A stretch of 64,000 nt of DNA from NCBI RefSeq assembly GCF_042650125.1, contig NZ_JBHSAP010000018.1, forward strand, positions 124,001 through 188,000, in the 5' to 3' direction. Each line of letters starts with the position of its first letter. The stretch's first letter is position 1. Both the position numbers and the translations under genes were made by a program. The notes below the pieces were generated by a model. That model ran no database searches. It was not told the DNA's origin and saw only the letters and a list, made by a program, of their open reading frames with translations. This document shows, piece by piece, positions 35,323-43,657 of this stretch. This DNA is from Salinithrix halophila (GTDB taxonomy: Bacteria; Bacillota; Bacilli; Thermoactinomycetales; DSM-45169).

Positions 35323-35345
35323 GCCTCCTTTAGGAGGCATTTTTT
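35323..35345 (+). terminator. Terminator after the Spo0E-like gene
   Basis: GCCTCC (35323-35328) pairs with GGAGGC (35333-35338), then A and six T. Confidence 0.85.
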
Positions 35346-35430
35346 CTTGTCCCTTTTTATCATACCGAGATCCCAACGGCGATAGATTTCATACAAGGAC
35401 GGGGTTCACCCGCTAAAGGGAGGAATGGGT

Positions 35431-35685
35431 ATGCGTTGGAGTGAGTTCTGTGATAAGGAATTGATCGATATCGCTGGCGGAGAACGCATCGGAACGGTGG
35501 GGCAGGCGGATCTGGTGATTGATCTCCAGACGGGAAAAATCGATTCCCTGATTCTTCCTGTGGGCACTTCCTGGTTCGGTCGGAAACAGGGAGATCGCCC
35601 TATTGCATGGAGACACATCAAAAAGATCGGCCCGGAGATGGTGATCGTGGAGACCGAGGGAAAAGGACGGATGAAGGAGCGATGA
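35431..35685 (+). CDS. ymxH: YmxH/YlmC-family PRC-barrel protein
   Basis: The 84-residue protein starts MRWSEFCDKELIDIAGGERI and is a single PRC-barrel domain. In spore formers it sits directly ahead of the dipicolinate synthase genes. Its function is not established. ATG 35431 has GGGAGG 7 nt upstream; ATG 35425 is too close. Confidence 0.85.
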   Translation: MRWSEFCDKELIDIAGGERIGTVGQADLVIDLQTGKIDSLILPVGTSWFGRKQGDRPIAWRHIKKIGPEMVIVETEGKGRMKER

Positions 35686-35706
35686 ACTCCGGTGCCCGAC
35701 AAAGGT

Positions 35707-35735
35707 AACCGATAACGCGACCCCAACATATGATG
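35707..35735 (+). promoter_or_regulatory. Sigma-K-like promoter of dpaA
   Basis: AACC (35707-35710) lies 16-17 bp ahead of CATATGATG (35727-35735), compared with the sigma-K consensus AC and CATANNNTA; one mismatch at the last base. In B. subtilis the spoVF (dpaAB) operon is sigma-K dependent. Transcription from here would begin near 35740, downstream of the longest dpaA frame start, which supports the later start at 35811. Confidence 0.5.
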
Positions 35736-35810
35736 CAAGAGAGAAGCGACGACTTCCGAAGGGAGGGCATCGCGCGGGAACTCTCCCGGGAAAGGGGTCT
35801 GCAGAGGGAG

Positions 35811-36707
35811 ATGTTGACAGGGAAGCATGTCGCGTTCATCGGTGGGGATGCCCGGCAGTTGGAAGTGATTAAAAGCTGCACCGATTTGAATGCAAAAGTA
35901 AGTCTGATCGGATTTGACAACCTTCAGAGTCCGTTCAGCGGTGCCAGTCACCGGGAACTGACTCCCGAACTGTTTAAAACCGTCGATATGTTAATCCTGC
36001 CGATCCTGGGAACGGATGAGGAAGGTCATATAGACAGTATCTTTACCACCAAGACATTGGTGCTGACCGAGGCGGACATTAACGCCCTCCCTTCCCATGC
36101 CGTCGTTTACGCAGGTATTGCGAAATCATATCTTAAAAATCTTTGTGCCACCCATTCCATCCGACTAGTCGAACTGTTGAAGAGGGACGACGTTGCCATC
36201 TATAACTCCATTCCAACCGTGGAGGGAGCACTGATGATGGCGATCCAGAATACGAACATTACAATTCACGGCTCTACCACACTGGTATTGGGTCTGGGCA
36301 GGGTAGGGATGACCTTATGCCGCACCCTCCATGCCCTAGGAGCCCGGGTAAAGGTAGGGGTCCGTCAGCCAGACCAAGTGGCGCGGAGCGTGGAAATGGG
36401 TCTCCTGCCTTTTGAGATGGTGAACCTTCGCGAAGAGGTGAAGGATGTCGACCTGCTCTTTAACACGGTCCCCGCTCTGGTGGTGACAGACCAGGTGTTG
36501 AAAGCCATGCCCTATAGTGCTGTCATCATCGACCTGGCTTCCAAACCTGGAGGTGTGGATTTTTCCTTTGCAAAAAAGCGGGGAATCAAGGCCATGTTGG
36601 CTCCGAGTCTGCCGGGGATTGTCGCTTCCAAGACAGCCGGACGCATCCTGGCACAAACGATGACACGCCTGTTGGCAGAGGAATACGGAGAGGAGGATCC
36701 GTCCTGA
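35811..36707 (+). CDS. dpaA: Dipicolinate synthase subunit A
   Basis: DpaA with DpaB oxidises dihydrodipicolinate to dipicolinic acid, the calcium chelator of the spore core, in the mother cell. The start MLTGKHVAFIGGDARQLEVI matches the B. subtilis protein; GLGRVGMTLCRTLHALGARV is the NAD(P)-binding Rossmann motif, and LAPSLPGIVASKTAG the conserved C-terminal block. Length 298 residues. The frame is open to 35730 but the start chosen fits homology and the promoter; the binding site AGAGGGAG is unusually close to the ATG. It overlaps dpaB. Confidence 0.93.
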   Translation: MLTGKHVAFIGGDARQLEVIKSCTDLNAKVSLIGFDNLQSPFSGASHRELTPELFKTVDMLILPILGTDEEGHIDSIFTTKTLVLTEADINALPSHAVVYAGIAKSYLKNLCATHSIRLVELLKRDDVAIYNSIPTVEGALMMAIQNTNITIHGSTTLVLGLGRVGMTLCRTLHALGARVKVGVRQPDQVARSVEMGLLPFEMVNLREEVKDVDLLFNTVPALVVTDQVLKAMPYSAVIIDLASKPGGVDFSFAKKRGIKAMLAPSLPGIVASKTAGRILAQTMTRLLAEEYGEEDPS

Positions 36708-37309
36708 TGGATTTGACAGGGAAGACGATCGGATTCGGATTGACGGGTTCCCATTGTACCCATGACGAAGTTCTCCCCCAGATGGAACGATTCGTCGAAT
36801 TGGGAGCCCGGGTGATCCCAATCGTCTCTCACACCGTACAAAAGGTGGACAGTCGATTCGGTACAGCGAAGGATTGGATGGAGAAAATAAAAGGGATCAC
36901 CAACGAGAAAATCTATGCATCTGTTCCGGAAGTAGAGCCGATAGGCCCGAAGAATCTGCTAGATTGTATGCTGATCGCCCCTTGTACGGGTAACAGCCTT
37001 GCTCGGCTCGCCAATGCCCTCACCGACGGGCCGGTGCTGATGGCTGCCAAAGCCCAGATGCGTAATCATCGACCCGTGGTGCTGGCCATATCTACAAATG
37101 ATGCTCTCGGTCTCAATGCGGCCAATCTTGCTCGGCTGCTCGCTGCTAAGGACATTTATTTTGTTCCTTTTGGCCAGGATAACCCCGAAGGAAAGCCCAA
37201 ATCGATGGTTGCCCGGATGGATTTGATCCCTGAAACGGTGCAAGCAGCCATGGATGGATATCAATTACAACCATTGATAGTTGAAAAATACCGCGATTTA
37301 ACCTCATAA
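36707..37309 (+). CDS. dpaB: Dipicolinate synthase subunit B
   Basis: The 200-residue protein is a flavoprotein-fold partner of DpaA: GKTIGFGLTGSHCTHDEVLP and LIAPCTGNSLARLANALTDG are typical of the family. ATG overlaps the dpaA stop as TGATG, with GGAGG in dpaA. Presence of dpaAB is strong evidence for endospore formation. Confidence 0.94.
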   Translation: MDLTGKTIGFGLTGSHCTHDEVLPQMERFVELGARVIPIVSHTVQKVDSRFGTAKDWMEKIKGITNEKIYASVPEVEPIGPKNLLDCMLIAPCTGNSLARLANALTDGPVLMAAKAQMRNHRPVVLAISTNDALGLNAANLARLLAAKDIYFVPFGQDNPEGKPKSMVARMDLIPETVQAAMDGYQLQPLIVEKYRDLTS

Positions 37310-37343
37310 TAGATAAAGATGTTGATAGAACGCCATAGAATGA

Positions 37344-37381
37344 AAGAGGCCTTCAGACCAACGAAGGCTCTTGGTTCTTTT
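37344..37381 (+). terminator. Weak terminator between dpaB and asd
   Basis: AAGAGGCCTTC pairs with GAAGGCTCTT with one bulged G, followed by ggttctttt. It may partly separate the dpaAB unit from asd. Confidence 0.55.
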
Positions 37382-37411
37382 GGCGATCTTTTGTGAGGGG
37401 GATTTATATCA

Positions 37412-38437
37412 ATGCCATCTCGTGAAGTGACCGTAGCTGTTCTAGGAGCATCAGGAGCCGTGGGTCAACAGATCCTACGGAACTTGGAAGAGCGAAATTT
37501 TCCGGTAAAGGAACTGCGACCGCTCGCCTCGGCACGTTCGGCAGGGAATACTGTCAAGTTCCGCGGTGAAGACGTCACCATCCGGGAGGCGACGCCAGAG
37601 GCTTTCGAAGGCGTGGACATAGCTCTATTTAGCGCCGGTGGCGGCGTCAGCGAAAAGTTCGCCCCGGAAGCGGTAAAGCGGGGAGCCGTCGTCGTCGACA
37701 ACACCAACGCTTTTCGCATGGATCCAGAAGTGCCGTTGGTAGTGCCGGAAGTGAACAGAGATGAAATCGACAATCACAAAGGAATTATCGCTAATCCCAA
37801 CTGCTCCACTATCCAGATGGTGGTTGCGTTGAAACCTTTGTATGAGCGATTCGGATTTGACAGAGTGATCGTCTCCACCTATCAAGCGGTCTCCGGTTCT
37901 GGAGCCAAAGCCATGGAAGAATTGACAGAGCAATCCCGTTCCCTTCTGGAAGGGACGGAACCGAAAAAAGAGATCATGCCTGTGGGGAAACTTGAGAAAC
38001 ATTATCCAATCGCATTTAATGCCATTCCCCAGTGTGATGTGGCTGAAGATAACGGATTTACCCTGGAAGAGATGAAAATGGTGCGGGAGACAAAGAAGAT
38101 CTTCCGAGATGACGCGATCGGCGTTACAGCTACTTGCGTCCGCGTACCGGTGTTGCGGGGCCACAGCGAATCCCTCTATGTGGAGCTGGGGAAAGACTTC
38201 GACCTGGAGGAAGTTCGCCAGGCGCTCCGGGAAGCCGAAGGGATTGTCCTGCAAGACGACATTGCCTCTCAGGTTTATCCGATGCCCCTGGATGCTGCCG
38301 GCCATGACGATGTGTTTGTCGGTCGGGTTCGCAGGGACACAGTCAACCCGCGGGGACTCAATCTGTGGGTCGTATCGGATAACCTGTTGAAAGGTGCTGC
38401 TACCAACGCCGTCCAAATCGCAGAACACCTCGTCTAA
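37412..38437 (+). CDS. asd: Aspartate-semialdehyde dehydrogenase
   Basis: Asd reduces aspartyl phosphate to the semialdehyde that feeds lysine, diaminopimelate, threonine, methionine and dipicolinate. NADPH-binding GASGAVGQQILRNL lies at residues 10-23; the catalytic cysteine is in NPNCST near 131 and the histidine in LRGHSESLYVE. Length 341. ATG follows GAGGGGGATTTATATCA. It starts the asd-dapG-dapA block in the Bacillus order. Confidence 0.96.
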   Translation: MPSREVTVAVLGASGAVGQQILRNLEERNFPVKELRPLASARSAGNTVKFRGEDVTIREATPEAFEGVDIALFSAGGGVSEKFAPEAVKRGAVVVDNTNAFRMDPEVPLVVPEVNRDEIDNHKGIIANPNCSTIQMVVALKPLYERFGFDRVIVSTYQAVSGSGAKAMEELTEQSRSLLEGTEPKKEIMPVGKLEKHYPIAFNAIPQCDVAEDNGFTLEEMKMVRETKKIFRDDAIGVTATCVRVPVLRGHSESLYVELGKDFDLEEVRQALREAEGIVLQDDIASQVYPMPLDAAGHDDVFVGRVRRDTVNPRGLNLWVVSDNLLKGAATNAVQIAEHLV

Positions 38438-38465
38438 ACCATCGCAGAAGAGGGGACTTTTCCTC

Positions 38466-39695
38466 ATGAGAATTCGAGTGCAGAAGTTCGGGGGAACTTC
38501 CGTGGCTACGCCAGAGATGCGCGCCCGTGTGATCCACCATATCCGACAGGCTAGGGAGGAAGGGGTTGCTCTTGTGGTGGTTGTCTCTGCCATGGGGCGA
38601 AAAGGGGACCCCTATGCTACAGACACCTTCCTCGATTTGATCGGGCAAAACGGGCGGGTGCTGTCGCCCCGTGAGCAAGATCTCCTGCTATCTTGCGGCG
38701 AGATCATCTCCGCCTCCACCTTGTCTAGTCTCCTGAATCAGGAGGAGATCCCCAACGCCGTATTAACAGGCGGTCAGGCGGGTATTATCACCAACAACCA
38801 GTTTACCAATGCCCAAATTGCCACGATCAACCCCACCCGGGTTCGGGAAGAATTGGAAAAGGGAAAGGTCGTTGTTCTCGCTGGCTTCCAAGGGCGAACA
38901 GCCGAGGGTGAAGTGACCACGTTGGGCCGTGGGGGCAGCGATACGACGGCTACAGCCCTCGGGGTGGCCCTTCATGCCGAGGTGGTGGATATTTTCACCG
39001 ATGTGGAAGGTATCATGACAGCAGACCCTCGGATTGTCGAAGATGCCGCCCATCTAGAGACCGTCACCTATACAGAAATCTGTAACCTGGCTTTCCAGGG
39101 AGCAAAGGTGATCCATCCCCGTGCCGTTGAGCTGGCCATGCAAACCAATGTGCCGATCCGCGTCCGGGCCACCATGAGCGACCACCCGGGAACATTGGTC
39201 ACCAGCGCCCATGAAGGGGAAAACCTCGCTGGCGAATGCAGTGACCGGCTGATCACGGGAATCACGCAAATGGCGAATGTTACGCAAATTAAGGTCCCCG
39301 CCAAGGATGGGGAATACAATCTTCAGTTTTCGGTCTTCAAGGCCATGGCGGAAAACGGGATCAGTGTCGATTTTATCAATATTAATCCCAGTGGCGTCGC
39401 TTATACCGTCTATGATCACGTAGCGGAACGGGCGGAAGAAATCTTGAAGTCCCTGGGCTTGGAGCCCGAGCTGTATAGTCAGTGCGCCAAGGTATCGGTT
39501 GTAGGGGCGGGTATCGCCGGCGTGCCGGGGGTTATGTCAAAAATCGCTGAAGCCCTTACCCAAGAAGACATTCAGATACTACAATCCGCCGACTCCCATA
39601 CCACCATTTGGGTATTGGTAAAGGGAGAGGACATGGTGAAAGCGGTACGGGCGCTTCACCGTAAATTCGACCTTCATAAACTTCACGTACATTAA
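38466..39695 (+). CDS. dapG: Aspartokinase I (diaminopimelate-sensitive type)
   Basis: Aspartokinase phosphorylates aspartate, the first step of the pathway. The 409-residue protein has VQKFGGTSVATPEMR at the start, GRGGSDTTATALGVALHAEV, and two C-terminal ACT domains (QFSVFKAMAENGISVDFINI; VVGAGIAGVPGVMSKIAEAL). Its position between asd and dapA identifies it as the DapG isozyme, which in Bacillus is inhibited by meso-diaminopimelate. ATG 38466 is preceded by AGAGGGG; the open frame extends back into asd. Confidence 0.95.
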   Translation: MRIRVQKFGGTSVATPEMRARVIHHIRQAREEGVALVVVVSAMGRKGDPYATDTFLDLIGQNGRVLSPREQDLLLSCGEIISASTLSSLLNQEEIPNAVLTGGQAGIITNNQFTNAQIATINPTRVREELEKGKVVVLAGFQGRTAEGEVTTLGRGGSDTTATALGVALHAEVVDIFTDVEGIMTADPRIVEDAAHLETVTYTEICNLAFQGAKVIHPRAVELAMQTNVPIRVRATMSDHPGTLVTSAHEGENLAGECSDRLITGITQMANVTQIKVPAKDGEYNLQFSVFKAMAENGISVDFININPSGVAYTVYDHVAERAEEILKSLGLEPELYSQCAKVSVVGAGIAGVPGVMSKIAEALTQEDIQILQSADSHTTIWVLVKGEDMVKAVRALHRKFDLHKLHVH

Positions 39696-39741
39696 ATGGG
39701 AGAGAATCCAAAAGACCGACCGGTTTAGGGGGATGGACACC

Positions 39742-40626
39742 GTGGAATTTGGCAGACTTTTGACTGCGATGATTACACCGATGAACAAGGAAGAGGGCAT
39801 CGATTGGGGACGGACCGAACAGGTGTTGGAGCACCTGATCGCCACCGGTACCGAGACAGTGGTTGTAGCTGGAACGACTGGGGAGTCCCCCACATTGACA
39901 CACCAGGAGAAACTGGACCTCTTCGATTTTGTTCTCCGTCGGGCGAATGGCCGCGTCAAAGTGGTGGCGGGGACAGGGAGCAACAACACCCACACCACGG
40001 TGGAACTGACGAAAGAAGCGGAAGCTTGCGGTGTCGACGGGATCATGCTGGTGGTCCCCTATTATAATAAGCCCACCCAGGAAGGGTTGTACCAACATTT
40101 TCGGATCGCTGCCGGGTCCACCTCCTTGCCGGTCATGCTTTATAACATTCCCGGACGGAGCTCTGTCAACATGACCGTCGAAACGATGGTTCGATTGGCG
40201 GAAGATGTAGCGAACATCACATCCATTAAAGAAGCCAGTGGAAACCTGGTTCAGGTGATGGACCTGATCGCCAAGAAACCCGCTGGAACCGCTGTCTACA
40301 GCGGTGTCGATGAGTTGAACCTCCCTTATTTGGCCGTCGGCGGCGACGGAGTGGTCAGCGTTGCCAGCCACCTGACAGGCCGGGAGATGAGGGAGATGAT
40401 GGATGCCTACTTTGCTGGAAATCCGACCCGGGCAGCCGCCATCCAACGAAAACATCTGCCCCTCATCCGGGCGTTGTTCATGACATCCAGTCCCGCACCT
40501 CTTAAGTACGCGTTGAGTCGCATGGGGCTGTGTGAGGAGACGGTACGACTACCGGTCATTCCCTTGGACTCGGATGAAAAAGAGTGGATGGATTCCCTTC
40601 TCTTTTCCCAGGGTATCCTCCGCTGA
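39742..40626 (+). CDS. dapA: 4-hydroxy-tetrahydrodipicolinate synthase
   Basis: DapA condenses pyruvate with aspartate semialdehyde, the branch point to lysine, cell-wall diaminopimelate and spore dipicolinate. AGTTGESPTLTHQEK, YNIPGRSSVN with the proton-relay tyrosine and SIKEASG with the Schiff-base lysine near residue 163 are present. I chose GTG 39742 (MEFGRLLTAMITP) since AGGGGG is 9 nt upstream and B. subtilis DapA begins the same way; ATG 39733 directly abuts that site. Length 294. Confidence 0.95.
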   Translation: MEFGRLLTAMITPMNKEEGIDWGRTEQVLEHLIATGTETVVVAGTTGESPTLTHQEKLDLFDFVLRRANGRVKVVAGTGSNNTHTTVELTKEAEACGVDGIMLVVPYYNKPTQEGLYQHFRIAAGSTSLPVMLYNIPGRSSVNMTVETMVRLAEDVANITSIKEASGNLVQVMDLIAKKPAGTAVYSGVDELNLPYLAVGGDGVVSVASHLTGREMREMMDAYFAGNPTRAAAIQRKHLPLIRALFMTSSPAPLKYALSRMGLCEETVRLPVIPLDSDEKEWMDSLLFSQGILR

Positions 40627-40637
40627 CTCCGTCTTTG

Positions 40638-40661
40638 AGCCCCTGCAATAGGGGCTTTTTT
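40638..40661 (+). terminator. Terminator after dapA
   Basis: AGCCCCT (40638-40644) pairs with AGGGGCT (40650-40656), followed by T. Confidence 0.88.
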
Positions 40662-40690
40662 GTTGCTCGGGAAAGATTTTGAGGGAATTC

Positions 40691-40720
40691 TTGCAAGCGG
40701 ATTCGGCAATCGTGTATAAT
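40691..40720 (+). promoter_or_regulatory. Sigma-A promoter of the RNase J gene
   Basis: TTGCAA (40691-40696) and TATAAT (40715-40720) with an 18-bp spacer, 71 bp before the start codon. Confidence 0.7.
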
Positions 40721-40791
40721 GTTCATAAGTGACTTGTGCGGTTTTTTTGGGTGAACTACAACAATTGAATAATCTACAGGAGGAATTTTTT

Positions 40792-42471
40792 TTGACAAAA
40801 AACAACTCACGAAGCAAGCTATCGGTCTTTGCTCTCGGTGGGTTGGATGAAATCGGGAAAAACATGTACGTGGTACGGTACGGCGACGATATCATCATTG
40901 TCGATGCCGGTCTTATGTTTCCGGAAGAAGAGATGCTGGGCATCGATGTGGTGATTCCGGACATCACGTATCTGGTTGAAAACCGTGACAAAGTACGCGG
41001 AATTCTGTTGACGCATGGGCATGAGGACCATATTGGGGGACTCCCCTATATCCTGAAGGAACTGAATGTCCCGGTTTACGGGACTAAACTGACGATGGGA
41101 CTGGTGGAGCACAAGCTCCGGGAAGCACACCTCCTCAACCAGACCAAGCGTATCGTCATCCACAACCGCTCGGAAGTGAAGCTGGGTTCCGTCCGGGCGA
41201 CCTTTTTCAAAACCAACCATAGCATACCGGACTCTGTAGGAGTCTGTCTTGACACACCTGAGGGCTCCGTCGTTCATACCGGGGATTTCAAGTTTGACAT
41301 GACACCGGTTAACGGGCATATGGCGGACATGCACCGAATGGCGGAAATCGGTAAAAAAGGTGTTCTCTGTCTTCTGTCCGATAGTACCAACGCCGAACGG
41401 GCGGGCTTTACCGGGTCGGAGCGAAATGTCGGGGAAGCCTTGGAGGAGATTTTCCGAAAGGCTAAACAACGGGTAATCGTGGCCACTTTCGCTTCCAACA
41501 TCTCCCGAGTTCAGCAGGTAGTGGATGCTGCCTATGAACATGGCCGGAAATTGGCGGTCATCGGACGGAGCATGGTCAACGTGGTCAACATCTCGATGGA
41601 ACTGGGCTATCTACGCGTTCCTTCCGATCTCCTTATCGATCCGGACGAGATCAACCGTTTGCCTGCCCACAAAGTGGCGGTCATTTCCACCGGAAGTCAG
41701 GGCGAACCGATGTCCGCTCTTACCCGGATGGCCCATGGTTCTCACCGAAAGATCGAAATCCTGCCTGGCGATACCGTCGTGTTAGCCGCTACCCCGATCC
41801 CGGGGAACGAGAAGACCGTGGCCAAGACGGTGGATCAGCTGTATCGGGTAGGGGCGAATGTCATCTATAGTACCAACTCCCAGCATGGTGTGCACGTCTC
41901 CGGACACGGTTCTCAGGAAGATCTCAAACTCATGCTCAACCTCATGCAACCGAAGTACTTCTTCCCGATTCACGGTGAGCACCGTATGCTACGGGCTCAC
42001 GGCCAACTCGCCGAATCTGTCGGCGTCCGGCCGGAAAACATCTTTATCTCCGACAACGGGGATGTGGTTGAGTTCTCCGGCGGCAAGGCGCGCTACGGTT
42101 CGAAAGTCGCAACGGGTAATGTTCTCATTGACGGTCTGGGCGTAGGCGATGTGGGTAACATCGTCCTACGAGACCGAAAACTCTTGTCTCAAGACGGGAT
42201 TTTAGTAGTTGTAGTCACCCTGAGCAAAAGCAATGGCAAGATTTTGTCCGGACCGGATATCATCTCCCGCGGCTTCGTTTACGTTCGCGAATCCGAAAAA
42301 TTGCTGGAAGAAGCCAACCGCATTGTCACCCAAACGATGGAAAAATGCGCAAATGATCGCGTGAGCGAATGGGCCTCCCTGAAGACGAGCATCCGTGACG
42401 CCCTGTCCCGGTTCCTCTACGACCGGACACGTCGCCGCCCGATGATCCTTCCGATCATCATGGAAGTCTGA
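40792..42471 (+). CDS. rnjB: Ribonuclease J (RnjB-type by position)
   Basis: RNase J is a metallo-beta-lactamase/beta-CASP ribonuclease with endo- and 5'-exonuclease activity in mRNA decay and rRNA maturation. The zinc motif THGHEDHIGG is at residues 74-83; HTGDFKFD, LSDSTNAERAG and NSQHGVHVSGHGSQEDLKLM (beta-CASP) follow. TTG 40792 has AGGAGG 8 nt upstream; length 559. The position after dapA matches B. subtilis rnjB (ymfA), but the sequence alone does not let me exclude the J1 subtype. Confidence 0.92.
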   Translation: MTKNNSRSKLSVFALGGLDEIGKNMYVVRYGDDIIIVDAGLMFPEEEMLGIDVVIPDITYLVENRDKVRGILLTHGHEDHIGGLPYILKELNVPVYGTKLTMGLVEHKLREAHLLNQTKRIVIHNRSEVKLGSVRATFFKTNHSIPDSVGVCLDTPEGSVVHTGDFKFDMTPVNGHMADMHRMAEIGKKGVLCLLSDSTNAERAGFTGSERNVGEALEEIFRKAKQRVIVATFASNISRVQQVVDAAYEHGRKLAVIGRSMVNVVNISMELGYLRVPSDLLIDPDEINRLPAHKVAVISTGSQGEPMSALTRMAHGSHRKIEILPGDTVVLAATPIPGNEKTVAKTVDQLYRVGANVIYSTNSQHGVHVSGHGSQEDLKLMLNLMQPKYFFPIHGEHRMLRAHGQLAESVGVRPENIFISDNGDVVEFSGGKARYGSKVATGNVLIDGLGVGDVGNIVLRDRKLLSQDGILVVVVTLSKSNGKILSGPDIISRGFVYVRESEKLLEEANRIVTQTMEKCANDRVSEWASLKTSIRDALSRFLYDRTRRRPMILPIIMEV

Positions 42472-42489
42472 TCGCATCACTGGTTTTTG

Positions 42490-42530
42490 ATAGCCGTAAC
42501 CCGTGTATCCGGGTTGCGGCTATTTGTGTT
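42490..42530 (+). terminator. Terminator after the RNase J gene
   Basis: ATAGCCGtAACCCG (42490-42503) pairs with CGGGTTgCGGCTAT (42510-42523), with a T-rich but interrupted tail. Confidence 0.75.
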
Positions 42531-42632
42531 GTTGGGGAAGAGAGAGTGCTTTGACCAGGCAGCCCGCTGCGTTGCTTCCAGTATACGAAACATGTGATTG
42601 AGCGAAACCGTTCGGAACGGTGACCTCCGTGA

Positions 42633-42670
42633 AAAACGGCTCTTCCAATGAAGGGAAGAAGCCGTTTTCT
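42633..42670. terminator. Bidirectional terminator-like hairpin
   Basis: AAAACGGC-TCTTCC (42633-42646) pairs with GGAAGA-GCCGTTTT (42654-42668, one bulge). A-rich and T-rich flanks make it usable from both sides. A second palindrome, ACCGTTcggAACGGT, lies just upstream at 42607-42621. Confidence 0.6.
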
Positions 42671-42689
42671 TTCACTGGTGTAAACTTTT

Positions 42690-43060
42690 TGAGGAACGAT
42701 TACAGTCCAATACTAATGATCAAATCAATGAGGAGAGAAATGGAGATCATTTTTTCATCATCCTTCCCTTTTTAGTTTTTGTGTCCATTTATATGTTATC
42801 GCTAGGTTTTTTATATTTCAATATTTTCGACAAAATATTACATAACTTTACCTTTGTCACTATCGTTGATCGGAGGTCTTGGATGGTGGCCAGCCACTAG
42901 GTGGGTGTTACTTTACCGGATGAATGGGTTCCTCATAGATGGATGGCCCGTCTTGTTTGAAGAACAACGGTTCCATGGTATTCCCACTGTTCATCGGTCA
43001 TTTCATTTTAATAGTGGAAAACTTTTAGGTCGTGACTGGTCATGCAAGTTTCTGTATGTA
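42690..43060. other. AT-rich stretch without a supported gene
   Basis: 42690-42860 is markedly more AT-rich than its surroundings. An 11-codon frame at 42740 (MEIIFSSSFPF) has GAGGAGAGAA upstream but nothing else in its favour. The plus-strand frame 42854-43228 lacks a good start context and crosses the repeat, so I do not call it. Confidence 0.4.
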
Positions 43061-43067
43061 GGGAGGG

Positions 43068-43112
43068 TCGGTGTGGAGGACGTCTCCGATCTCTTGCAAA
43101 AAGCACCAAACC
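43068..43112. repeat. Degenerate repeat copy C
   Basis: gtctccgatctcttgc at 43082-43097 is identical to 43795-43810 in copy B, and the flanks match less well; the segment ggtcggtgtgg at its left recalls the left arm of copy A. On the minus strand one frame reads CFLQEIGDVLHTDPP, matching LQEIGD in the other copies. I regard it as a decayed copy of the same element. Confidence 0.45.
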
Positions 43113-43115
43113 ACC

Positions 43116-43150
43116 TCAAACAAACCCCCCCTCGACGTTTACGCCGAGGG
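43116..43150 (-). terminator. Terminator-like hairpin downstream of the small minus-strand genes
   Basis: On the minus strand CCCTCG-g-CG (from 43150) pairs with CG-t-CGAGGG around a short aaa-rich loop, followed by GGGTTTGTTT. It lies 68 nt beyond the last small gene; the T-run is weak. Confidence 0.45.
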
Positions 43151-43217
43151 AAGTTATGCCACTCAAATCGCAAAACGATCAGAGTGACTCGGGAGTTCGT
43201 GCCTCTCTATTCGTTAG

Positions 43218-43400
43218 CTATCTTTTAGAGGACCGGGATGCTCTTTTCTTCTTGCCGTCGACGTCGATGATGATCACGATATCCGTGATGTTGATGTTTT
43301 TGCATTTGTTGTCTTTATCTTTCTTATCCCATCTTTTTCTATCTTTCCAATCTTTATCGTCTTTCCAATCTTTTTTTGAGTCTTTGTGACCGAAGTCCAT
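43218..43400 (-). CDS. Small Lys/Asp-rich protein, 60 residues
   Basis: Residues 1-33 are almost entirely Lys, Asp and Trp (MDFGHKDSKKDWKDDKDWKD at the start), followed by a hydrophobic strand (NINITDIVIIIDVDG) and a basic tail. No family is recognised. The ATG has GGGAGG 9 nt upstream on the minus strand, which strongly suggests translation. It overlaps the previous gene by 47 nt, and both lie behind a sigma-K-like promoter. Low-complexity charged small proteins behind such promoters are often spore surface proteins; that is inference. Confidence 0.6.
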   Translation of the reverse strand: MDFGHKDSKKDWKDDKDWKDRKRWDKKDKDNKCKNINITDIVIIIDVDGKKKRASRSSKR

Positions 43401-43602
43401 TTGTATTCACCCTCCCTTTGTTTTTGGATTGAGTTAGACGGTGCTGCAAGGTTTTGATATCGGCGTGCATGCGTTCAATTTGCCGTTGTTGATTTTGCAG
43501 TATTTTGATTAGTTTGCTTAAATCCACTTTGACTTTGACTTTGGTTAAATTTTTGTTCTCACATGTTGGCGGATAAATGGGTTTCTCGTCAAAGAAGAGC
43601 AA
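43354..43602 (-). CDS. Small coiled-coil-like protein, 82 residues
   Basis: The product starts MLFFDEKPIYPPTCENKNLT and continues with a predicted coiled coil (LSKLIKILQNQQRQIERMHA) and a basic tail. The family is not recognised. TTG 43602 has GGGAGG 8 nt upstream, and a sigma-K-like promoter lies at 43630-43657, leaving a leader of about 20 nt. It would be the first gene of a two-gene unit with the Lys/Asp-rich protein. Expression in the mother cell during sporulation is inferred from the promoter. Confidence 0.6.
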   Translation of the reverse strand: MLFFDEKPIYPPTCENKNLTKVKVKVDLSKLIKILQNQQRQIERMHADIKTLQHRLTQSKNKGRVNTNGLRSQRLKKRLERR

Positions 43603-43629
43603 TGGCAGAACCTCCCGTCTCTTTTGTTA

Positions 43630-43657
43630 TAACCTATGTATTCGAGGTTACAAGTGT
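43630..43657 (-). promoter_or_regulatory. Sigma-K-like promoter of the small two-gene unit
   Basis: On the minus strand ACAC (43657-43654) lies 15-17 bp before CATAGGTTA (43638-43630), which fits the sigma-K -10 consensus CATANNNTA exactly. The spacing to the start codon at 43602 is appropriate. Confidence 0.5.

Noticed and set aside
35730..35810. N-terminal extension of dpaA
   Set aside because: The extra 27 residues do not match DpaA and would begin before the predicted sigma-K transcription start.
42854..43228. Plus-strand frame of 124 codons
   Set aside because: Poor start context, crosses repeat copy C and the terminator of the opposite strand, and has no coding-like composition.
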